Source of the DNA: Myxococcales bacterium
Lineage (GTDB): Bacteria; Myxococcota_A; Polyangia; Polyangiales; Polyangiaceae
Direction of reading: 5' to 3'
Assembly: GCA_004193285.1 (NCBI GenBank)
Contig: SECP01000011.1
Location: forward strand, 1 to 64,000
Length of the DNA: 64,000 nt
Shown here: piece after piece, positions 44,541 through 53,794 of the stretch
How the letters are laid out: each line of letters opens with the position of its first letter
Position numbering within the stretch: position 1 is the stretch's first letter
Translations under genes and position numbers: made by a program
Notes under the pieces: generated by a model
Told to the model about the DNA's origin: nothing
The model's input: the letters and a program-made list of their open reading frames with translations, nothing else
Database searches by the model: none

Positions 44541-45865
44541 TCACTCGCCTCTTGCTGAAAGCCTAACCGCGCCTCCACCGATGACGGCTCGGGGTCGTCG
44601 TAAAGCAGGCGCTCGGGGCGCTGCCACCAGCCGCCGTCTACTACGCGCGGAGCGCCTTGCGAGATGGCCCGCAGGAAGCCTGCGTAAGGCGTTTCCTGAA
44701 GCTCTCCGTCCACGACGCAGAACGCTCCCGCTTCATAGGAGCTAGCGCCACGGGTGACGAGCTGGTCCCAGCCGTAGGAGCCGCAGAGCGCCCACGCCGT
44801 TACCGCAAGCACCTCGGCGCCGGCGGCTCGAGCTCGCTCCGCCGAGTGCCACAGGTAGGAGAACCAACGCGCTTGCTCCTCGGCGTGACCGCCCAAGTGC
44901 GCTTCCGTGATGGCGACGGGCGTTGCGTAGCGGTCGAACGCCTCCATCAAAAGCGGGGCAGGACCAATCAGGCCGCGACGAGAGACTCGGACCGCCTCCA
45001 CGTCCGCGTAGCGCTGACGCCCGTTGCCGCCCAGCGTGTGCGGTGGATAGAGCGCGATCCGGCTGTCCAGGAAGCGCTCGCCGGTGACGTAGTAGTTGAA
45101 GCCGAGCACGTCCGGCGGGCAGGCAACCTCGCGGAGGCGCGCGAGCTCCCTCTCGGTCGCGCCGAAGCGCAGCAAGTAACGGTAGAGCGGGTGATGCGCG
45201 TCTACCCTGCCGTAAAGCAGGTCCAGCCCCAGGAAACGGCGCTGGTTCTCGAAGTCAGCTTGGTAGGCGAGGTCCGGAGTGCTTCGGACGTAGCCGAGGT
45301 CCTCCGTGTGGACCAGCTCGGCATCGGGGTTTTCTCGACGAATCGCGTGCATCGCCAGCGCGGTGCCACGAACCTCGTTGAGGAGCGCTCGCACGAAAGC
45401 TCGGTCGGTCCGCTCGTGCGGGTACCAGTGCCCGTAAAGGCCGGAGAAGCGCGCCGTCGTCAGCGGTTCGTTGACCGGGGTGTAGCGCCGGAGCCAAGGG
45501 AACCGGCGCGCGACCTTTCCCGCGTAGTCCGCGAGCTTCTCGGGAAACTCGCGATCCATCAGCGAGGTGTAGGTGGGGCCGCTGCCGTGGTGCAGCAGCC
45601 CCGCAATGGGCTCTACCCCGAGCTCCTTGAGGAGTGTGAGCCTGCTGTCGGCCCAGCTGAGATCTATCTCTTCCGGGGAGTGGGGCGCGCCATGCTCCCA
45701 GAGCACCGGGTAACGGAGCGCCCGGATGCCGAGTGAAGCGAAAGCACGGAGGTCCGAGCTACGTTCGTGATGACCGGAGAACCGCAGTTGGTCGTGATAA
45801 ACGCCCTCCACGCGGTTGACCGTGCATTCAATTCCCCCCCACAGCTCGAGCGATGGCTGGCTCAT
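44537..45865 (-). CDS. Family 1 glycosyl hydrolase-like protein
   Basis: 442 residues from ATG 45865, which has GAGGAGG just upstream; this start lies 38 bases inside the end of glf. GH1-like TIM barrel: acid/base Glu in YTPVNEPLTT, candidate nucleophile Glu in PVAITEAHLGG. Short loops and the WYPHERTD region are unlike typical beta-glucosidases; similar domains are fused to dTDP-4-dehydrorhamnose reductases in rhizobia. It may process a glycoside made by the operon. There is no signal peptide, so it acts in the cytosol. Confidence 0.8.
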   Translation of the reverse strand: MSQPSLELWGGIECTVNRVEGVYHDQLRFSGHHERSSDLRAFASLGIRALRYPVLWEHGAPHSPEEIDLSWADSRLTLLKELGVEPIAGLLHHGSGPTYTSLMDREFPEKLADYAGKVARRFPWLRRYTPVNEPLTTARFSGLYGHWYPHERTDRAFVRALLNEVRGTALAMHAIRRENPDAELVHTEDLGYVRSTPDLAYQADFENQRRFLGLDLLYGRVDAHHPLYRYLLRFGATERELARLREVACPPDVLGFNYYVTGERFLDSRIALYPPHTLGGNGRQRYADVEAVRVSRRGLIGPAPLLMEAFDRYATPVAITEAHLGGHAEEQARWFSYLWHSAERARAAGAEVLAVTAWALCGSYGWDQLVTRGASSYEAGAFCVVDGELQETPYAGFLRAISQGAPRVVDGGWWQRPERLLYDDPEPSSVEARLGFQQEASE

Positions 45866-46988
45866 GCGCCTCCTCACGAATACCGCTAATGTTCGGTTGC
45901 TCTTGCTCCCGAAGCTTTGAAAACAAGGTGAGCGCCTGCGCGACTACCTGGTCCATATTGTAATACTTGTACGTTGCGAGTCGGCCGACGAAGTGCACTT
46001 TGGGTAGCGCGGCCGCCATCTCCTTGTATTGCGCGTACAGGGCCGCGTTCTCCGGGCGAGGTACGGGGTAGTACGGGTCGCCGTCGGCCTTGGGGACCTC
46101 GTAGACGATGCTGGTACGCTCGTGCTCTTGCCCCGTCAGGTGCTTGAACTCGGTGATGCGCGTGTACGGGTGCTCGTTCGGGAAGTTGACGGTGCCAACC
46201 GCCTGAAAGCGCTGGACGTTCTTCGTTTCGTGGTGAAACTCGATGGAACGGTACGGCAACTTGCCGACCCGGTACTCGAAGAACTCGTCCACCGGGCCCG
46301 TGTAAATCAATTGCTCGTAGGGAATGCTGCGCTGGACCTCCCGATAATCCGCGTTGAGCAGGATCTTGATATTGGGATGCTTCAGCATACGCTCGAACAT
46401 GCGAGTGTAGCCGTGCTTCGGCATTGCCTGGTACGTGTCCGTGAAATACCGGTCATCCCTATTGCAGCGCGTGGGTACTCGCGCGGTCACCGAGGCGTCC
46501 AGCTCGGAGGGGTCCATGCCCCACATCTTACGCGTGTAACCGCGGAAGAACTTCTCGTACAGGTCCTTGCCGACCGCCGATATGACCACGTCCTCCGACG
46601 TCTTGATCGAGCGTTTTTCGGCCGCGGCGGCGAAGAACTTGGGTAGCTCGAGCGAGGTCATGCTCGTGCCGTACAGCTTGTTCACCGTGTCCAAGTTGAT
46701 CGGCATCGGCACGAGCTGCCCGTCCACGCTCGCGAGCACCCGGTGCTCGTAGGGGCGCCACTCGGTAAAACGCGAGAGGTACTGAAAGATGTTCTCGCTG
46801 TTGGTGTGAAAGATGTGCGGGCCGTAGCGGTGAACGAGGATGCCCTGGTCATCGTAGTGGTCATAGGCGTTGCCGCCGATGTGCCCTCGTTTTTCGACGA
46901 GCAGCACTTTTTTGCCTAGATCGACCGCCAAACGCTCCGCGAGCACGCTGCCAGCAAAGCCGGCGCCCACGATCATGTAGTCGAACAT
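45828..46988 (-). CDS. glf: UDP-galactopyranose mutase
   Basis: 386 residues from ATG 46988, which shares one base with the stop of the glycosyltransferase gene (TGATG). The FAD motif is YMIVGAGFAGSVLAERLA, followed by KRGHIGGNAYD and RYGPHIFHTNSENIF, where the active-site His and flavin contacts lie, and the conserved RVPTRCNRDDRYFTD and VGRLATYKYYNMDQVV. It converts UDP-galactopyranose to UDP-galactofuranose for a surface glycan. Neighbouring genes suggest synthesis of a galactofuranose-containing glycan or glycolipid. Confidence 0.95.
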   Translation of the reverse strand: MFDYMIVGAGFAGSVLAERLAVDLGKKVLLVEKRGHIGGNAYDHYDDQGILVHRYGPHIFHTNSENIFQYLSRFTEWRPYEHRVLASVDGQLVPMPINLDTVNKLYGTSMTSLELPKFFAAAAEKRSIKTSEDVVISAVGKDLYEKFFRGYTRKMWGMDPSELDASVTARVPTRCNRDDRYFTDTYQAMPKHGYTRMFERMLKHPNIKILLNADYREVQRSIPYEQLIYTGPVDEFFEYRVGKLPYRSIEFHHETKNVQRFQAVGTVNFPNEHPYTRITEFKHLTGQEHERTSIVYEVPKADGDPYYPVPRPENAALYAQYKEMAAALPKVHFVGRLATYKYYNMDQVVAQALTLFSKLREQEQPNISGIREEAHEPAIARAVGGN

Positions 46989-48181
46989 CACCCTACCTCC
47001 CGCTGCTGGGCTGGACTCGAGATATGAAAGCGCTCGCCGCTCGAACGCATGTTGTCCCTCACCGCTCGCTGAACGAGCTCGTCCATCTGGCGCCAGGTCA
47101 AGTCCCAGCTCGTCTTCGCCAAGAATGGATCCGCTCGGGAGATGAGCTGCTCGGTCGGCTCCGCGATGGCCGCTTCGCAAGCGGCGACGAAAGCCTCTGG
47201 CGTGTCCGCGATGCGCACCAAATTGAGGGCCGAATACGGCCGCACCACGTCTCGGATCGAAGTCGAGACGACGGGCTTACCGGCCGCCAAGTACTCGGGC
47301 GTTTTGGTCGGGCTGATGAAGCGCGTGGACTCGTTCTTCGCGAATGGTAGGAGCGCCACGTCCCACCCCGCGATGTAGCGGGGCAATTCCGCGTACGACT
47401 TGCCGCCGAGGTAGTGGATGTTCGAGAGGCGCGGCAAGTCGGCTTCGTCGATCTTCACGACCGGCCCGAGGATCACCAGTTGCCAATCCGGCCGCGCGCG
47501 GGCGACGCCTTCGAGGAGCGCCAAATCCATGCGCTCGTCGATGACCCCGAAGAAGCCGAGCCGGGGGCCGGGGATGCTCGCCTGATCCGCCGGCTCTTCG
47601 GACGCCTGCCGAGCCTGGCCGAAGTGCGCGGTGTCCACGCTGCTGGGGAAGGGATGAATGTTGTGGTGAAGGTCCCTTTTCGCTTCGAAAATCGCGTGTC
47701 CGCCCGTGAACACGACGTCCGCCACGGCCATGAGCTCCGCCTCTCTCACGAGCAGGCTCGGCGGCGCGCCCCTGAACGCGGAGAGCTCGTCCATACAGTC
47801 GTAGACGCAGGCGCGCAGCTGCAGACCGGCCGCGAGCGGCAGCGCCATCGGCGTGTAAAACCAACCCACGGGCTGATCGATGCCGTGCTCCTCACAAAGC
47901 TCGGAGATGAGCCGCGCTTGCACGTGCTCGCGCTCTTGGTCCGACAAGCCATCCGGCAAGTGCGGAACGACGACTGTCACTTGAGTGGCAGGGTCGAGCG
48001 TTACATCCAGCCGCGGCGCACCGCCTTCCGAGCTCAGTGGCTCCTCCACGTAAAAGACCCGTCGAGCTTTGGCGCACCTACTGAGAAGGTGCTGGGGTCG
48101 TTGGAACACGAAGCTCCAGCGCAAATGAGAAAAACAAATCAGATCGAAGTCGGCCTGCTCATTTTGACGGTTGATACGCAT
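46988..48181 (-). CDS. Glycosyltransferase (GT-B fold, group 1)
   Basis: 397 residues. The N-terminal half has FDLICFSHLRWSFVFQRPQH and a Rossmann-like domain; the C-terminal half has RLGFFGVIDERMDLALL, LVILGPV, IHYLGGKSYAELPRYIAGWD and the nucleotide-sugar site SPTKTPEYLAAGKPVVST. The QRPQHLL start is typical of a family often found next to glf. It is the first gene of the operon. It probably transfers galactofuranose or a related sugar; acceptor unknown. Confidence 0.88.
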   Translation of the reverse strand: MRINRQNEQADFDLICFSHLRWSFVFQRPQHLLSRCAKARRVFYVEEPLSSEGGAPRLDVTLDPATQVTVVVPHLPDGLSDQEREHVQARLISELCEEHGIDQPVGWFYTPMALPLAAGLQLRACVYDCMDELSAFRGAPPSLLVREAELMAVADVVFTGGHAIFEAKRDLHHNIHPFPSSVDTAHFGQARQASEEPADQASIPGPRLGFFGVIDERMDLALLEGVARARPDWQLVILGPVVKIDEADLPRLSNIHYLGGKSYAELPRYIAGWDVALLPFAKNESTRFISPTKTPEYLAAGKPVVSTSIRDVVRPYSALNLVRIADTPEAFVAACEAAIAEPTEQLISRADPFLAKTSWDLTWRQMDELVQRAVRDNMRSSGERFHISSPAQQREVG

Positions 48182-48207
48182 GGATTCGTTACCTGAGCTT
48201 TCGCCAG

Positions 48208-48223
48208 AGCACGTCGTGTGCCA
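48208..48223 (-). promoter_or_regulatory. Candidate sigma-54 promoter of the glycan operon
   Basis: On the minus strand TGGCACA-CGAC-GTGCT matches 10 of 12 positions with GG-N10-GC, 27 bases before the glycosyltransferase start. Confidence 0.4.
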
Positions 48224-48509
48224 ATGCGGCCCACGTTTGAATCCTGCGATCTGTCGCGTTGTGCATCGCGCTTCTCTGCGACACCTTTGCCCTCGCGAGG
48301 CAGGATTGACGAGGCAGCAGAAGGGCGCTGTTTCCGGCTCAAACGTGGTTCGAAACTCGGCGTGAGACTGTCACTTTGACATCGACGTTCTTGGTCTCCG
48401 ACGCTAAGGTCGAAGCACCGTGCCCCGTCGCTACCAATCGCGCATTGGGCTGCTGGAGTCTTCTCCGCCGCCTCGGTCCCTCTCGACTCACGATGACAGC
48501 CGAGACCCC
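48224..48509. other. Divergent intergenic region between glycan operon and GH2 gene
   Basis: No gene is supported. It should contain the GH2 promoter. The in-frame leader 48420-48509 before the chosen GH2 start is Arg/Ser/Pro-rich and not conserved. No convincing -35/-10 pair or hairpin was found. Confidence 0.4.
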
Positions 48510-50312
48510 ATGGGCTACCCGCGGCCGCAGCTGCGCCGCGACGAGTGGTTCTCACTCAACGGCAATTGGGACTTCCAACTGGACCCAGAAGCGGAGCTCA
48601 CGCTGCCCCGCCAAGTGTCGTGGTCTCAAACCATCCTCGTGCCGTTCAGCCCGGAGACCCAGCGGAGCGGAATCGGGGATACGGGCTTGTACCGCGCGTG
48701 TTGGTACCGCCGTCGCTTCCACGCGCCGGACTGCGCCGACGGTCAGCGGCTCATCCTGCACTTCGGCGCGGTGGACTACCACGCGACGGTTTGGGTGAAC
48801 GGCGTGCGCCTCGGTGAGCACGAAGGCGGCTACGCCCCTTTTTCGTTCGATGTCACGGATCACCTGGATCCGAGCATGGCCGACCAAGAGGTCGTGGTGC
48901 GGGTGGAGGACGATCCCACCGACCTGGAGAAGCCTCGCGGCAAGCAAGACTGGCAGCTGAACCCGCATTCGATTTGGTACCCACGTACCACCGGTATCTG
49001 GCAAACCGTCTGGCTGGAGCGGGTGCCGAAGATGCGCGTCGCGCAGCTGGTTTGGACCTCCAACGTCGAGCGCTGGGAAATTGGGCTAGACGCCTCCATC
49101 GCCGGACCGCTGAGCCAAAAGCTGCGGCTCGGCGTCAAGCTTTGGGTGGATGACCTCGTGCTGGCGCACGACGAGTACCTCGTGGTTGCGGGAGAGGTTC
49201 ATCGGCGCATCGCGCTCTCGGATCCCGGCATCGACGACTTCCGAAACGAGCTGCTGTGGAGCCCCGCTACGCCGCGTCTCATCGAGGCCGAGGTGGAGCT
49301 CACCGACATGGCCGGCAACCGCATCGACCTCGTGCGCAGCTACACCGCGCTACGCACCGTCGCGGTTCACCGTGACCGCCTCCTCGTCAACGGCCGTCCC
49401 TACGTCCTGCGCATGGTGCTGGACCAAGGTTACTGGCCAGAGACGGGCCTGACTGCGCCGAGCGACGACGCGTTCCGTCGCGACATCGAGCTCGTGAAGG
49501 CGATGGGCTTCAACGGCGTGCGCAAGCATCAGAAGATCGAAGCGCCGCGCTTCCTCTATTGGGCCGACCGACTGGGCCTGCTCGTGTGGGAGGAGATGCC
49601 CAGCGCCTACCGTTTCTCCAAGCGCTCCGTGGAGCGGCTCACCGAGCAGTGGATGGAAATCTTGGACCGGGACGTGAGCCACCCCTGCATCATGGCATGG
49701 GTACCGTTCAACGAGTCGTGGGGCGTCCCCAACCTGCCGGACAGCGCGCCCGAACGAAACTACGTTCGCGCGCTCTACTACCTGACCAAAACTCACGATC
49801 CTTCCCGGCCCGTCGTCGGCAACGACGGCTGGGAGAGCGTGGCGACGGACATCATCGGTATTCACGACTACGACCCGAACTACGAGCGCATGGCGCGCCG
49901 CTACTTCGCGCACGACGTCGTGCCCAAGCTCTTCAAGCGGGAGAGGCCCGCGGGGCGCGCGCTGGTGCTGGAGGGACACTCGCGGCGTGAGCACCCGATC
50001 GTGCTGTCGGAGTTCGGCGGCATCGCCCTCAGCCGAGAAGAGGGCGCCTGGGGCTACACCCGCGCGGAGAGCGTGGACGCCTTCCGCACCGCCTTGCTGA
50101 AGCTGCTCAAGACGGTGCGCAAGCTGGAGGCGCTCTCCGGCTTTTGTTACACGCAGCTGACTGACACGTACCAAGAGGCCAATGGCCTACTCTATGCAGA
50201 CAGGACCCCCAAGCTTCCGCTGGAGATGATCCAACGAGCCATCTTGGGAATCGAAGAAGATCTGATGCCGCCCCCGCCGATCGTGGTGGACGCGAGCGAA
50301 GAGGAAGGCTGA
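48510..50312 (+). CDS. Glycoside hydrolase family 2 (beta-galactosidase/glucuronidase-like)
   Basis: 600 residues from ATG 48510 (MGYPRPQLRRDEWFSLNG). The order is the usual GH2 one: jelly-roll sugar-binding domain (NGNWDFQLD, ATVWVNGVRLGEHEGGYAPF), an immunoglobulin-like domain, then a TIM barrel with acid/base Glu in AWVPFNESWGVPN and nucleophile Glu in IVLSEFGGIALS. The product would cleave a beta-linked galactose, glucuronic acid or mannose from an oligosaccharide. No signal peptide is visible. Its divergent position to the glf operon suggests it acts on related sugars. Confidence 0.9.
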   Translation: MGYPRPQLRRDEWFSLNGNWDFQLDPEAELTLPRQVSWSQTILVPFSPETQRSGIGDTGLYRACWYRRRFHAPDCADGQRLILHFGAVDYHATVWVNGVRLGEHEGGYAPFSFDVTDHLDPSMADQEVVVRVEDDPTDLEKPRGKQDWQLNPHSIWYPRTTGIWQTVWLERVPKMRVAQLVWTSNVERWEIGLDASIAGPLSQKLRLGVKLWVDDLVLAHDEYLVVAGEVHRRIALSDPGIDDFRNELLWSPATPRLIEAEVELTDMAGNRIDLVRSYTALRTVAVHRDRLLVNGRPYVLRMVLDQGYWPETGLTAPSDDAFRRDIELVKAMGFNGVRKHQKIEAPRFLYWADRLGLLVWEEMPSAYRFSKRSVERLTEQWMEILDRDVSHPCIMAWVPFNESWGVPNLPDSAPERNYVRALYYLTKTHDPSRPVVGNDGWESVATDIIGIHDYDPNYERMARRYFAHDVVPKLFKRERPAGRALVLEGHSRREHPIVLSEFGGIALSREEGAWGYTRAESVDAFRTALLKLLKTVRKLEALSGFCYTQLTDTYQEANGLLYADRTPKLPLEMIQRAILGIEEDLMPPPPIVVDASEEEG

Positions 50313-50352
50313 CCCATGAACCAACTCAAGAACACCGCCGACTCCCGGCAGG

Positions 50353-50478
50353 ATGCAGTGCGCCGCACGGAAGATCGAGCTTCGTTGGCAGGACGAGCGG
50401 GCCCAACGTCAAAGAGCGGCGGACCTATTCGAGGAGACGAGCCCGTTCGAGCCGGACGACGGCGAAGAAGACGTGTAG
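50353..50478 (+). CDS. Possible 41-aa acidic protein
   Basis: The frame begins at ATG 50353 and ends at 50478. The product has a charged helix (RWQDERAQRQRAADLFEE) and an acidic tail (PFEPDDGEEDV). The codon pattern has the high third-position GC of real genes here, but there is no strong ribosome site and no known family. It lies between the GH2 gene and a sigma-54-like promoter. Confidence 0.4.
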   Translation: MQCAARKIELRWQDERAQRQRAADLFEETSPFEPDDGEEDV

Positions 50479-50481
50479 GTG

Positions 50482-50497
50482 CGGCACGTCGATTGCA
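50482..50497 (+). promoter_or_regulatory. Candidate sigma-54 promoter of the SRPBCC-ADH-ATP-grasp operon
   Basis: CGGCACG-TCGA-TTGCA matches 11 of 12 positions with correct spacing. The predicted transcript starts 2 bases before the ATG at 50510, so it would be nearly leaderless. Confidence 0.55.
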
Positions 50498-50509
50498 GCC
50501 GAGCGGCGC

Positions 50510-51454
50510 ATGGAAACCACATCGCTCGGTCGGCGGGAGAGCAGTGAGCGTCATGCTCGCTTCCTCGGTTATTTCAGCTTGGCGCTCGGCGTATCGCAGC
50601 TTGCGGCGCCGGGCTCGGTCGCAGAGCTCATAGGCCTCCGGGATCGCCCGCGTACGCGGGGACTCATGCGCCTACTCGGCCTGCGTGAAGTCGCGAGCGG
50701 CCTGGCCGTGCTCGCGAAGCCCGGCTCGGCAGGGCCGCTGTGGCTGCGCACCTTGGGTGACGCCATGGATCTCGGGCTACTGGGCGCTGCGCTCAACGAC
50801 GGCGCACCCGATCGCTCTCGGCTCGTCGCCGCTACCGCCGCCGTCGCCGGCGTCGCCGCGGCGGACGCCTACAGCGCCGCTCGCTTGAGCCGAAGCCCCC
50901 TCGTGCAGAAGGTGGTGGAGCCGGTGCACGTCGTGCGGAGCATCATCATCAATCGCCCGCCAGAAACGGTTTATCATTTTTGGCGCGACCTCGAAAATCT
51001 GCCCCGCTTCATGGCTCACTTGGAGTCCGTAAAGAACGCAGGCCAGACCTCTACTTGGCGCGCGAAGGGGCCCGCCGGCACGACGGTGGAGTGGGAGGCG
51101 GAGGTGACGCTGGACGAGCCGAACGAGCGAATCGCATGGCGTTCGCTCGAGGGCGCGACCGTTCCCAATCGGGGCGCGGTCTGCTTCAAGCCAGGTCCCG
51201 GAGGGCGCGGGACCATCGTCATCGTGGAGCTCAAGTACGAGCCTCCCGGCGGCGCGCTCGGCCGCGCCATCGCGCAGCTGTTCGGCGAGGAGCCCGGCCA
51301 GCAGATCGCCGGCGACCTCCGCCGACTGAAGCAGGTATTGGAGACAGGTAGCGTCGTGCACTCTGACGCCAGCATCCACCGCGGGATGCACCCGGCGCGT
51401 CCGGCCGCGGAGAGTGAAACCGTCACCGTGATCGGAAGGAGCGATTCGCTATGA
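50510..51454 (+). CDS. Membrane domain + SRPBCC (START/cyclase-like) fusion protein
   Basis: 314 residues. Residues about 15-130 are hydrophobic ([50 protein letters not shown]) and likely form a small membrane domain. From about 140 an SRPBCC domain follows ([51 protein letters not shown]) of the polyketide cyclase/dehydrase-like type that binds hydrophobic ligands. Similar fusions sit beside zinc alcohol dehydrogenases. Its stop overlaps the next start as ATGA, so it is coupled to the dehydrogenase. Confidence 0.85.
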   Translation: METTSLGRRESSERHARFLGYFSLALGVSQLAAPGSVAELIGLRDRPRTRGLMRLLGLREVASGLAVLAKPGSAGPLWLRTLGDAMDLGLLGAALNDGAPDRSRLVAATAAVAGVAAADAYSAARLSRSPLVQKVVEPVHVVRSIIINRPPETVYHFWRDLENLPRFMAHLESVKNAGQTSTWRAKGPAGTTVEWEAEVTLDEPNERIAWRSLEGATVPNRGAVCFKPGPGGRGTIVIVELKYEPPGGALGRAIAQLFGEEPGQQIAGDLRRLKQVLETGSVVHSDASIHRGMHPARPAAESETVTVIGRSDSL

Positions 51455-52626
51455 AAGCCAACTGCTGGATGGGCAAGAAGCGCGTGGAGGTCCAGGAAGT
51501 TCCGGACCCGAAGCTGCTGAGCCCGCGCGATGCGATCGTGCGTGTCACGAGCACCGCCATCTGCGGCTCGGACCTGCACCTCTACAATGGCTTCGTGCCG
51601 ACCATGGAAAAGGGCGACATCCTCGGCCATGAGTTCATGGGCGAGGTCGTCGAGGTGGGTAAGGGCGTGTCCAACCTGCAGGTGGGGGACCGCGTGGTCG
51701 TGCCCTTCCCGATCGCCTGCGGCAACTGCGGGGCATGCGAGGCGGGCGCCACTTCGCTCTGTGAGAATTCGAACCCCAACGCCTGGGCGGCCGAAAAGAT
51801 GTGGGGGCACTCCCCCTGCGGCATCTTCGGCTATTCGCACTTGCTCGGCGGCTACGCCGGCGGCCAAGCGGAGTACGTGCGGGTGCCGTTCGCGGACGTG
51901 GGTCCGCTCAAAGTCCCCTCTCACCTCACGGACGAGCAGGTGCTGTTCCTGTCCGACATCTTGCCTACCGGCTACATGGGCGCAGAGATGTGCGACATCA
52001 AGCCCGGCGCGGTCGTCGCGGTGTGGGGCGCGGGCCCGGTAGGCCTGTTCGCGATGGCCAGCGCGCGCCTGCTCGGTGCAGAGCGCATCATTGCCATCGA
52101 CCGTTTCGAGGGCCGCCTCCGTCGCGCGTTCGAGAGCGCGGGCGCGACCGACACCATCAACTACGAGAAGACGGACGTCTACTCCATGCTGCAAGGCATG
52201 ACCGGCGGTCGCGGGCCGGATGCGTGCATCGACGCGGTGGGCCTCGAGGCGCACACGGACGGCCCGATGTACGCGGTGGACCGCGCCAAGCAAGCGGTCA
52301 TGCTCGAGAGCGATCGCCCCTTGGCATTGCGGCAAGCCATCCGCTGTTGCGCCAACGGCGGCACCGTGTCCGTCATCGGCGTGTACGGCGGGTTCATCGA
52401 CCATTTTCCGATGGGCGCTGTCGTCAACCGCTCGCTCACGATCAAGAGCGGTCAGTGCCACGTACACCGCTACATGCGGCCGCTGCTCGAGCGCATCGAA
52501 CGCGGCGAGATCGACCCGAGCTTCGTCATCACCCACCGGCTGCCCCTGAGCCAAGCCGCGGAGGGCTACGACATCTTCCTCAACAACCGCGACGGCTGCG
52601 AGAAGGTCGTTCTGAAGGCAGCCTGA
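51451..52626 (+). CDS. Zinc-dependent alcohol dehydrogenase (formaldehyde/threonine dehydrogenase-like)
   Basis: 391 residues. Catalytic zinc ligands: Cys in TAICGSDLH and His-Glu in [10 protein letters not shown]; structural zinc: [15 protein letters not shown]. The NAD motif is [17 protein letters not shown], followed by [12 protein letters not shown]. The length and the insert around [20 protein letters not shown] place it with the glutathione-independent formaldehyde dehydrogenase-like group. The substrate is probably a small alcohol or aldehyde. It is the second gene of a likely three-gene operon; the SRPBCC partner may present a lipophilic substrate. Confidence 0.92.
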   Translation: MKANCWMGKKRVEVQEVPDPKLLSPRDAIVRVTSTAICGSDLHLYNGFVPTMEKGDILGHEFMGEVVEVGKGVSNLQVGDRVVVPFPIACGNCGACEAGATSLCENSNPNAWAAEKMWGHSPCGIFGYSHLLGGYAGGQAEYVRVPFADVGPLKVPSHLTDEQVLFLSDILPTGYMGAEMCDIKPGAVVAVWGAGPVGLFAMASARLLGAERIIAIDRFEGRLRRAFESAGATDTINYEKTDVYSMLQGMTGGRGPDACIDAVGLEAHTDGPMYAVDRAKQAVMLESDRPLALRQAIRCCANGGTVSVIGVYGGFIDHFPMGAVVNRSLTIKSGQCHVHRYMRPLLERIERGEIDPSFVITHRLPLSQAAEGYDIFLNNRDGCEKVVLKAA

Positions 52627-52633
52627 GTCACCC

Positions 52634-53794
52634 ATGAACGTGCTCTTCCTTTCTCCGGCATTTCCGCCGACCGCGGCGGAGTTTTGCCGGGCGCTCGCCG
52701 AGCAAGGCGTCCGGGTCCTGGGCATCGGTGATGAACCGATGCCCGCGGACAGCGCCAAAGCTCGCTTCCTTCACCATTACGTGTACGAGCCCCGCATGGG
52801 CGAGTACGAGGCGCTGCGCGTGGCGGTTCGATCTCTGATCGACCGCTACGGCCCTATCGCCCGCGTGGATTCGAACGGCGAGCACTGGCTCGTCGCGGAA
52901 GCCAAGCTCCGCGACGAATTCGGTATCGTCGGGCTGACGAGCGAGTCGCTCGCCCAGCAAAGGAGCAAGCTGGGTATGGCCGCGCTCTTCGAACGCGCGA
53001 ACATCCCCTACCCTCCCACCATCTCCGCGGCGGAGGGCTCGGACGTGCGAGCCTTCGCCAAAGAGCACGGCTATCCCCTCGTATTCAAGCCGGACGCCGG
53101 CTCTGGCGCTCGGGACACCTTCCGAGTGAACAACGACGCCGGGTTGGAAGACGCGATTGGCCGGCAGCTCTGGAGCCACGTCGTTCAGCCATTCATCGAC
53201 GCTCCACTCATCACGTACGACGGCCTGACCGACCGTGAGGGGCGCATCGTCTTCGCGACTTCGCACGAGTACGACACCGGCATCATGCAGGTGCGCGAAA
53301 AAGCCGCGGACGGCTACTACTACTCACTCCGCGAGCTACCTCCGGGGCTGGAGGAGCTGGGCCGCCGCGCGGTGACGGCCTTCGACGTCCGGGAGCGCTT
53401 CTTCCACCTGGAGCTGTTCAATCACGGCAGCGGCAAATACACCGGCCTGGAGATGAACCTGCGCCCCCCTGGCGGCTTCACGACGGACATGATGAACGCG
53501 GCGTGCGACATCGACGTATACCAGCTTTGGGCCCAAATCATCGCGGGGCGTGACGTGAGCGGCTTCCGGTACGAGCGCAGGTTCCACACCGCGCACGCCG
53601 GCCGCCGTGCGGAGCGGCGCTACCGGCTGTCGGACGCGCAGCTGCGCGCCGAGCTCGGAGCCGCGCTATTTGCCGAGCACGGAGTGCCAGCCGCCTTCGC
53701 GGACACGATGGGGGACGTCGCCTACCTCTTGCGCCACGCGGATCTGCAGGCGGTGCTCCGCGGTATTCGGCTGGTGCAAAGTCCGGCTGCCTAA
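52634..53794 (+). CDS. ATP-grasp domain protein (carboxylate-amine ligase-like)
   Basis: 386 residues, 7 bp after the dehydrogenase. An N-terminal Rossmann-like preATP domain (MNVLFLSPAFPPTAAEFCRALAEQG) is followed by an ATP-grasp fold: central YPLVFKPDAGSGARDTFRV, HVVQPFIDAPLITYDGL, and the metal-binding end FFHLELFNHGSGKYTGLEMN (Glu and Asn ligands) with RPPGGFTTD. The enzyme probably joins a carboxylate to an amine with ATP; substrate unknown. Its last 4 bases overlap the end of recQ. Confidence 0.85.
   Translation: MNVLFLSPAFPPTAAEFCRALAEQGVRVLGIGDEPMPADSAKARFLHHYVYEPRMGEYEALRVAVRSLIDRYGPIARVDSNGEHWLVAEAKLRDEFGIVGLTSESLAQQRSKLGMAALFERANIPYPPTISAAEGSDVRAFAKEHGYPLVFKPDAGSGARDTFRVNNDAGLEDAIGRQLWSHVVQPFIDAPLITYDGLTDREGRIVFATSHEYDTGIMQVREKAADGYYYSLRELPPGLEELGRRAVTAFDVRERFFHLELFNHGSGKYTGLEMNLRPPGGFTTDMMNAACDIDVYQLWAQIIAGRDVSGFRYERRFHTAHAGRRAERRYRLSDAQLRAELGAALFAEHGVPAAFADTMGDVAYLLRHADLQAVLRGIRLVQSPAA

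Noticed and set aside
46989..47180. In-frame N-terminal extension of glf
   Set aside because: It lies wholly inside the glycosyltransferase gene, and Glf proteins start at the FAD motif as with ATG 46988.
48171..48365. Plus-strand frame in the divergent region before the GH2 gene
   Set aside because: Overlaps the start of the glycosyltransferase gene and shows no motif, ribosome site or hydrophobic pattern.
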